Origin: Leptodontidium sp. MPI-SDFR-AT-0119
Lineage: Eukaryota > Ascomycota > Leotiomycetes > Helotiales > Leptodontidiaceae
Direction: 5' to 3'
Length of the DNA: 64,000 nucleotides
Assembly: GCA_020726505.1 (NCBI GenBank)
Contig: JAHLEZ010000002.1
Span: 558,001 to 622,000 of the forward strand
In this document: positions 57,400 to 64,000 of the stretch, piece by piece
How the letters are laid out: every line of letters begins with the position of its first letter
Numbering within the stretch: position 1 is the stretch's first letter
The notes under the pieces: model-generated
What the model was told of the DNA's origin: nothing
The model's database searches: none
The model's input: the letters and a program-made list of their open reading frames with translations, nothing else
Position numbers and translations under genes: made by a program

Positions 57400-58590
57400 T
57401 TAGTCTTCTGCCTCCTGCTCCTGTTCCTCATCGTCAAACTGGCTATGCATATCTCCACCCATGATCAACTCTCTGACATTCCGCCTAGCGCTCCACACGA
57501 TGTTCTCTGTACTTCCTACCTCTCTGAGCTCCCCCTTACCACCACCTCCGACAAGTTGGATGTCCGAATCACCACTAACATAGCCCTTTGGCTTATGATG
57601 TACAAAGATTGGCGGTGTAACACTATAACACCTCATTCCTAACCTCTCCCTCTCCCTACCCCATCTACACAGACCTGCTAATGCATTGTCGAAAGGTCCC
57701 ACCAAGTGATCCACACTCAAGTCGAACAGCACCTTCCTGGCACCCTCGAGGCTCAAAGCGTAAGCAAACGTGCAAATCGGCCCACCCGTGACATGTACCC
57801 AACGTGTATGAGGACTTGCCGTAAAGTTTTGGAATCCACTGGTATGCGGTGGTGGTGGAACTGTCGGGTCCGCATGGATAGTGTATTTTGTGGCGAGTGA
57901 GATGTACTCAGGCGATTCTGGGGCTTTGGAAGCATTTTCCTCGAGTTGTTCCGGAAACACTTCGCCACAGTGTCCAAGCCAAATCAGGTCCCAGTTATCT
58001 CCATACGGAGAGTCCGATATACGTGACCATCCTTGAAGCGTTTGAGTACCGTGTGCAATGAGCTGCAGTTGCGATTTCAGACGTACATCCCAATCCATGT
58101 CATCCTCCATGATCAGCGCCGTGGCAATGCCTCGCTCGACAATCCTGCGAGTCTTGTTAGCAGTGAATATAGATGATGGTGGGTTTACTTACGTTCTAAT
58201 CGCATTCATATGTCCTCTCCAAGATCCCACATTGTTCTCCCACAGCTTGACGCGATCCACGCCGAACGGCAGCGCCTTGTCCACCACCGTCTCCCCACGC
58301 ACGCCCCCAATCCAGTCAATCTTGAAACCAGTCAGGCTGCTGATGAGTGCTAGAGCATCTCTCTTGTCACTGCGCTCCGTAAGGCCCACTGCAAAGACTC
58401 GCTCAAAGCCCAAGGTCTCATTGATGGCGAGCTCAGCATCGGCAGTAGAAGAAGTGATCATGGTGTAGGAGCTGATGACTTGGGACGGGTATTCTCCCAA
58501 GGAGTGTGGATTTGGGGAGTAGATGAGGAACAAGACAAGCAAGCTGAAGAGAAGGCCGATGCCGACTGGAAAGGTACGTGGTTGTAGCAT
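57400..58590 (-). CDS. Family 25 glycosyltransferase, type II membrane protein
   Basis: Two exons (58590-58193 and 58144-57400; 48-bp intron) encode 380 residues. Residues about 8-25 (PVGIGLLFSLLVLFLIYS) form a single membrane anchor near the N-terminus, so the catalytic part would face the Golgi lumen. GT25 features are FERVFAVGLTERSDKRDAL, KLWENNVGSWRGHMNAIRTI, then the acidic nucleotide-sugar motif ALIMEDDMDWD, WDLIWLGHCGE, and HVTGGPICTFAYALSLEGAR. The C-terminus is Glu-rich. Fungal members of this family are largely uncharacterised; the donor and acceptor are unknown. The intron splits a Thr codon (AC/G) in AIRTIVERG. Confidence 0.88.
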
Positions 58591-59183
58591 TGTGCTTCGA
58601 CTTTGCGATGACGAAGATGTGGAGAGGGAGACTTGGCCGATAGGAGAGGGACAAGGGACCGATCAATGATGCTTCTCGCGAGGCAAAAAATACCATGCTG
58701 TGATGACTCTGAATTCTTGTAGGATGGTTAACATATGAGGATCTTAGGTTTCATATGAGATTTGATAGTCGGGAAGAATTGACGACAGTCACACTAGCGC
58801 GACTTCCCCTTTCGTCTCGCTTCAAGGGCCGCAACGCGACTTGTCTCTATTGACAATCAGATCCACGACAGTAAGTGAAAGCTCAAACGCTGCGAAGCCG
58901 AATTACTAATTCGGTTTGCCATCTTGGGACCAAAGTCCAATTTTGTATGCTATGCTCGCTGTGCTGAAAATGCTTGGAAAGAACCCATGGTATCGCTCGC
59001 TGAATCTCCAACGCCCCATATAAATGCCCAAGCCTATCTCACCATAAGGCTGATCCTGAAGACGCCCACCCGGTGCCATTCCATCGCTATGCATACCAAT
59101 ACATGAAATTACTCCTGTGTCCATCCAAAATAACGCCGTAAATCAACACCAATGCCACCATGCTAGACCGAGCGTAGCTTGGT
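58591..59183. other. Intergenic, no gene seen
   Basis: This holds the promoter of the GT25 gene and the 3' flank of the NYN gene, whose reading direction is the same. Confidence 0.4.
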
Positions 59184-60719
59184 CTAATGCCCCAGGTCTG
59201 CAGGGTATTTGTACTTCTGGGTATATACCGCAAACATTTCCTCAGCGTAGTCGTCTAGATTGATGAATTTGAAACTGGATTCCCATCTTTTCAGGAACTC
59301 TTTCCGTCGATACTCTTGGCTCAAGCCCTGTGACCAAGCCACAACCTCTACTTTCCATCCCTTGCTCAGGGCCCTCTCCACATTCGTCAAGAAACCACCA
59401 GAGTACTCGGCTTCAGCTGCATCTCCACTCGCAAGTACAATGGTTGAAGGAGTCTCAGTGTCCACCAAACTCTCCAGAATTTTCATTTGGAGAATTTCAT
59501 CCACCGCTTGTTCTTGCATGGCAAGTCGAATTGATGCCGATTCGGATGCACTGGAATATCCAGAGGTGACATAGCCAGAACCGGCCCCATGCTTCTTCTT
59601 TCTTGGCGTGAGGGACTGAGGTTTAGATACTCGTTCCAGAATGTTCAATTCGTAGTTGCATTTTATAGCGTCGTCAATATGAATAGGTCGTTTGAACTGT
59701 TGATTGTAGAGGCTGCTGATGGTAGAGCCTACAACCACACGTCTGGCCACATCCCGGCCTCTTTCGAGTATAATGGCCAATGAGTGAAATGCAAAAGGCG
59801 GTTGCTTGATGCGAGCCGCTTGTGAAATTTGTCGGTTGGCTTTCAACCTGTTGAAGAATCCGATGATGATATTGGACAAGTCGACAAAAACATGAATGCC
59901 GTTAGGATCGGTGGTCCCTAATCGAGACAATGCTTTGGTGATCTTGGTCTCTTGCGTGAAATGCTCGGCAAGCTTCCTAATGAGTCTAGCTTTCTGCTCT
60001 TTTACTGTGAGTGTCAAGAATGGCTGAACAATGGACGGATCTAGATATAGTTTTGGTATTGCAGGTGGAGGGCGAGGATTTGGTTCGAAAAGTTTCGCTG
60101 ATGCCGGGACCAATGTTGGTCTCCGTGAGCAGGAGAGAATCGGGCGTTGACCAGCGGAGGACTTGGAAGGGCTAGGGTCACACCCAGCGAATTTGTTCTC
60201 GTCCTCTTCAGTATCTGACTCCAGGTCGCTGGGATCCGAGTCTACTAGGATGAACGGAGAGCCAAGGGCGGTGTCGGATTCGTCGGTCGCAGCTTTGACA
60301 TAGGATCGATCCTCCTTTGAGACGCCTTTTGCTGGAACTTGGTCATGCCAACGAACTCCTTTGACTTTCGAGTCGGCGCCCAGCACAGCTTGTAGACCTT
60401 CATCGTCGATTCCTGATGTGGGTATTGTGGAGTGATCGGAGGATTTGAAGGACGTCGATGAAGAGGTAGAATCAGTTGAGAGTCGGCGCACTTCCGGAGG
60501 TGGTATGCCAATTGGCTTTCCGCAAAACAAGAATAGCCGGTCGAAGTCTCCCAAGCTTTTTGGCACATCGGCTTTGGGATTGTATAGTGAGGGGTCGGGA
60601 ACACCTGGTTGCGGGGTGGCGGTTGATGATTCTGACCCCGAACCAAAAGCACGACTGAATTTGCGGGCCAGCCTAAAGTTCCACTGGCCATCGTCTTGAC
60701 TATCTGAGTCCGAATCCAT
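59184..60719 (-). CDS. NYN (PIN-like nuclease) domain protein
   Basis: A single-exon frame of 511 residues starts at ATG 60719. The first 225 residues are acidic and Ser/Pro-rich, probably disordered (SDSDSQDD, DPSDLESDTEEDENK). The NYN/LabA-like domain runs from about 274: HVFVDLSNIIIGFFNRLKA with Asp280 as a likely metal ligand. It continues with RRVVVGSTIS and the central acidic motif STIVLASGDAAEAEYSGGF, and ends with ALSKGWKVEVVAWSQGLSQE. A Lys-rich/Gly-Ser-rich insert (PRKKKHGAGSGYVTSGYSS) interrupts the domain. NYN proteins are usually RNA nucleases; the RNA target here is unknown. There is no sign of damage. Confidence 0.85.
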   Translation of the reverse strand: MDSDSDSQDDGQWNFRLARKFSRAFGSGSESSTATPQPGVPDPSLYNPKADVPKSLGDFDRLFLFCGKPIGIPPPEVRRLSTDSTSSSTSFKSSDHSTIPTSGIDDEGLQAVLGADSKVKGVRWHDQVPAKGVSKEDRSYVKAATDESDTALGSPFILVDSDPSDLESDTEEDENKFAGCDPSPSKSSAGQRPILSCSRRPTLVPASAKLFEPNPRPPPAIPKLYLDPSIVQPFLTLTVKEQKARLIRKLAEHFTQETKITKALSRLGTTDPNGIHVFVDLSNIIIGFFNRLKANRQISQAARIKQPPFAFHSLAIILERGRDVARRVVVGSTISSLYNQQFKRPIHIDDAIKCNYELNILERVSKPQSLTPRKKKHGAGSGYVTSGYSSASESASIRLAMQEQAVDEILQMKILESLVDTETPSTIVLASGDAAEAEYSGGFLTNVERALSKGWKVEVVAWSQGLSQEYRRKEFLKRWESSFKFINLDDYAEEMFAVYTQKYKYPADLGH

Positions 60720-62046
60720 GCTTGTTGTTGATACCCAAATTTGATTGAGGAGTTGAGGTTGTGTTGAGGGTTGAATGTTCGATTCTATCCGGGGAGGGGA
60801 GGGTCAGCTCAGGTTACATTCTCTCAATGGCAAACGAACAATGTTACATACGGTATGATTGTAGCGATCTGCCGAGTAGGTGTAATTGCTGTATTCATGT
60901 TTAGATCGCAGGTCGTAGATGCATAGAAGGTGATATGTTATGGTGCTTTGATTCGAGTCAGACCTCGAATAATGACGAAGACGAGTCCCGGGGGCAGGGC
61001 AGGCAAGGCAAGGCTGAGAGAGCCGAGGCTAAACTGGACTGGGCATAGCACCATCTGGAGAGTCATCGTGCTCTTCTTTCCTTGCCTTCCGCTTCCTCTT
61101 CTCATCAAAATAATACATTCCCTCGTGGCTTTTGTTACTTCGTCTACTCCTTACATATGTATCAAGACTGTTTCATAGCCTGGACTGCAAAGTTGTGTTA
61201 AGACGCGAGGAACAAAGCCGCCTATCTAGTGGTCTTCCTCCAACTCTGCCAGCAATACAAAACATCAGTTCCTGCAACCCACTTGATATTATCTGGCTCT
61301 CATACATAGAAACCGAAGCTCCTTTGGAAAAGCGTATGGCCCAAGCTACTGGCGGATCAATCCAGCATATCCAAGTTACTGAGTAGGAAAAGAAGGTCGA
61401 AAGAGAACGATCATCATGGGACTCGAAGTTCGCTGCAAGTGTATATTTTATGAAGGAAGTTTCCTTGCTGATTCCGCCATAGAGAAAAAATTAGCAATAC
61501 ATTGGATTTTTCTGGTCTGAATACGAAAGCTCCTCCAGCTTAAACTCGAAAGGGTTTGTAGAAAGAAACAAGGTGGTTGGGTTCTATCACCGAGATTTCT
61601 TGGGGTTCGGATTTTAGCAAGTCAGTTTCTGTGCCGACTTTGAGTCGCCGGCTCTACTTTAGAAATGAAACACGAAGATATTTCTTTCTCTTTAAGTGGA
61701 ACCTTTACCAACAATAGCTTTCTGACCCAAGAATGCAGGTGTGTCACACCGAAAGCGGAAAATTCTTTGTCGGTCCAGTGCATGTCTTCCATATGCGAAT
61801 AACCAAATAATTCCGCGGTTGTTGGAATCTCGGTAATGGCTCACTTTAAGCATTGATTGATTTCGCTGCCATTCCTTTGTTCGTGTTTCTAAGCTTCATT
61901 TTGAAGCATAGGATTTACAAGACTTTTCGTTGATCTAGAAACCCGAGAGCAGTTGATCTCGACTATTATTTCGAATCATCATGGTCATTCACGCACGACT
62001 ACATGGCTTAAATATTCGAACGGTCTATGAATAAGAACTAATTTGT
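60720..62046. other. Intergenic (divergent), no gene seen
   Basis: This is the promoter region between the NYN gene and the DIM-2-like gene. Short frames lack domains. The A/T content rises toward 62 kb. Confidence 0.4.
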
Positions 62047-64000
62047 ATGCAAGCTGAGCCCAAAGGCTCTGCAGAAGCTGAGATGTCTCTGGCAAAATTA
62101 GGTATGCTTCATGACGCTCGTAGCAAATAGGCTACTGACGCTTATCAGTAAACAAGGAACCGCTGAACAGTCAACATGATACATTGCACAAGACTAGAAC
62201 CAATACTTTACAATACTTCAAGCATCAAGCTCTCGGGCGTGTTGATGAAGGCGATCAGGGTGCCACAGTCATTGACGAGAGGGAGCTTGGATCCAGCGGT
62301 CATTCCTAAGATGTACCATCACGATTGCTACCAACTCCGCTCAATTCTCAATTCGATCATTCCAATTCCAAAAGTAGCGAATTGTCAGATCTTTCTGACA
62401 TGTCTGGAATGGAATATGCAGGCCGTTCTCGAGCAGAAGGAACACAGCCACGCAAGCCTTCGCTGGGCCTGCCAATGCTCCCTTCTCGTGGGAATCGAGG
62501 CACTAGTTATATTTCTGACCTCTCCGATATATCCAGTCTTTCAGATTTTGGAGAAGACGATGAGGCTGCCATCTTAATGGATGCTAGAAAGGCAGAAGCC
62601 GTCCGGATCAATGACCACCAGGTAGATGCCAAGCGAGCTTGGATTTCTTCCTCCTCCGAAGCCAAGCCGGGCCTACATTATCCGCAGAGCATCAAACCAA
62701 ATTCTAAGCAAGAAGGGTTTACTCCTCCATTACCGCCATCTACAGAGAAGGTTGCCGTTCAAGATTTGCAGGAGAAATGTAATCAGAGCAATGTTCGAAA
62801 GCCGAGCTGCGAGCCACTGGCGTCTTGCTTGCCCCTGGAAGGCAAAAGCTTCATTGAGTTCGAGTTATCGGATTTCTCAATATATCTTCCCAACAATAAG
62901 TACCACCCCTTTGCAATGAGAGGATTGCAACATTTGGGAGTGAAATCAGGTAGCACCAAATACTTGTTCGATGGTGTACTAAGTGTTGGGGACAGATGCC
63001 ATTATGTTCGAGACGTACCATTCAAATTACGATCAATTGGCAATTATGGAGAGGATCTCCACAAAGTAGGATCTCAGATTTGGATTGAGTCTGAATTAAA
63101 CTTTGGGGCAAATATATTCTATCGATTGGAAAGCCTTCAGCTGAATATGCACGGTACCATGCCGAATTTCTCTGGCTGGCGGATTTCGCGAAACATTTTG
63201 TCGATTATTGTGAGGCTTCCGGACACCCCATAACTTTGCACAGATTTCGGAGAGATTTCTACCAGTGGCTGAAGAAAACACACCAAACATCATCGACATT
63301 TAGAACTTGGTTCAAGAAGTACAATAGTCAGGATTTTCGTTCTGCCGTCTCGGCCAATATCGGTTTCCTCTTCTTGGAGAGTATGGGAATCGATCAGGAT
63401 CTCAACTCACTCCCCGTTTGGAGCGAGGTCATGTTGCGAGATATCGTGCCCATCCAGAGGATCGAAGAAGAGAAAACAATCGTCACTCAGTATGTTTACG
63501 ATTGCTTCAAGGACATCAGATTTGGTCACCACTTGAAGGTTATCCCGTCATCGTTCGATCAAGCATATCAAGGATATCCGGCAATGAAGCCGGCTGCTTC
63601 CATCGGCATAGACTCGCAACAAACGACTCTAGAAAATGTTCAGCCCGGAGGAATACCAACGGAAAGTCGATTCAAGGAAGGAGCAGCTGCTACGACTAGT
63701 CCTGTCAATTCATCAGTCGGTCGAAGTACTTTGATAAAAGATATCAAGGTAGGCGATGTGCTTTCAGTCACAAAAGATGGTTGTCAATCGGTCTGGAAAG
63801 ACGAGATCAGTAAATGGAAAGTCGCGGACGATTGCTGGTACGTCTATGTCCAAAAAGTCCACCGAATTGACGACGGCGAATCAACCTATGATGCGATATG
63901 GCTCTACAAGCCATCTGATACTTCATGCGCGAAAATGAAATACCCATACCCCAATGAGCTTTTCCTCTCTGACAACTGCACTTGTTCGAAACCTAGAATC
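62047..64000 (+). CDS. dim-2: DIM-2-like DNA (cytosine-5) methyltransferase, 5' part, frameshifted, runs off the window
   Basis: I start at ATG 62047. Exon 1 is 62047-62101, then a 47-bp intron with a CTGAC branch, then exon 2 from 62149. The regulatory half matches Neurospora DIM-2: FIEFELSDFSIYLPNNKYHP, FDGVLSVGDRCHYV, IGNYGEDLHKVGSQIW, then EFLWLADFAKHFVDYC, and the start of a BAH domain KVGDVLSVTKDG, WYVYVQKVHR, AIWLYKPSD and YPNELFLSDNCTC. The catalytic domain lies beyond 64000. The gene would methylate cytosines in RIP-affected DNA in the nucleus. Two defects are seen. There is a TAA at 62307-62309 (CAA in an intact gene would give Gln), which a 51-bp in-frame intron 62260-62310 with a weak donor could remove. 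There is also a one-base deletion at the GG of 63128-63129, where family alignment demands GGG; nothing can splice around it. Confidence 0.88.

Noticed and set aside
1..64000. tRNA, rRNA or other structural RNA genes
   Set aside because: I looked for tRNA B-box-like GTTCGAATC segments with matching arms and saw none that fold convincingly. A tRNAscan-type search would settle it.

Overview
The window looks like nuclear DNA of a filamentous ascomycete (Pezizomycotina; Helotiales-like is possible but not shown). The genes carry short GT-AG introns (about 47-115 bp) with CTAAC/CTGAC branch sites. The protein families are typical of such fungi: Zn2Cys6 and fungal-specific transcription factors, a HET-domain protein, a DIM-2 DNA methyltransferase and a SAR1-type RasGAP. 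The transposon relics show the C:G to T:A decay of repeat-induced point mutation (RIP). Most exon structures below were rebuilt by hand from splice signals, reading-frame phase and family motifs. In every intact multi-exon gene the exon lengths sum to a multiple of three.

Layout. 1-5 kb is a repeat island. It holds a 2.45-kb foldback element (320-2770) with 600-bp arms that match as inverted repeats and a 5-bp target duplication, next to a RIP-destroyed Fot1/pogo transposase. 5-12.7 kb is gene-poor, with one kinase-like gene and a possible small Cys-rich gene. 12.7-25.2 kb has a mitoferrin-type carrier, two transcription factors, an SDR and two decayed genes (a CBM18 protein and an unknown).

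25.8-37.9 kb is a compact five-gene block: a Zn2Cys6 regulator, an MFS sugar porter, a dihydroxyacetone kinase, an SDR and a dihydroxyacetone-synthase-type transketolase. The middle and right parts form two divergent pairs, and each of the two shared promoters carries the same 23-bp element (21/23 identical). I read this as a candidate catabolic cluster: uptake, polyol/ketose redox, ketol transfer, and phosphorylation of a C3/C4 ketose into central metabolism, under a local regulator. The substrate is not shown by the sequence.

38-43.4 kb holds a decayed acidic ORF, a secreted M28 leucine aminopeptidase and a MarR-GNAT fusion protein of bacterial architecture. 43.4-50.9 kb is gene-poor, with a Tc1 relic and microsatellites. 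50.9-64 kb holds a RasGAP (one-base frameshift), a HET protein, a GT25 glycosyltransferase, a NYN-domain protein and the 5' part of a DIM-2 methyltransferase (one-base frameshift plus a possible nonsense codon) that runs off the window. The coexistence of RIP-ruined relics, un-mutated long repeats and a possibly broken DIM-2 gene is the most interesting genome-defence theme here.
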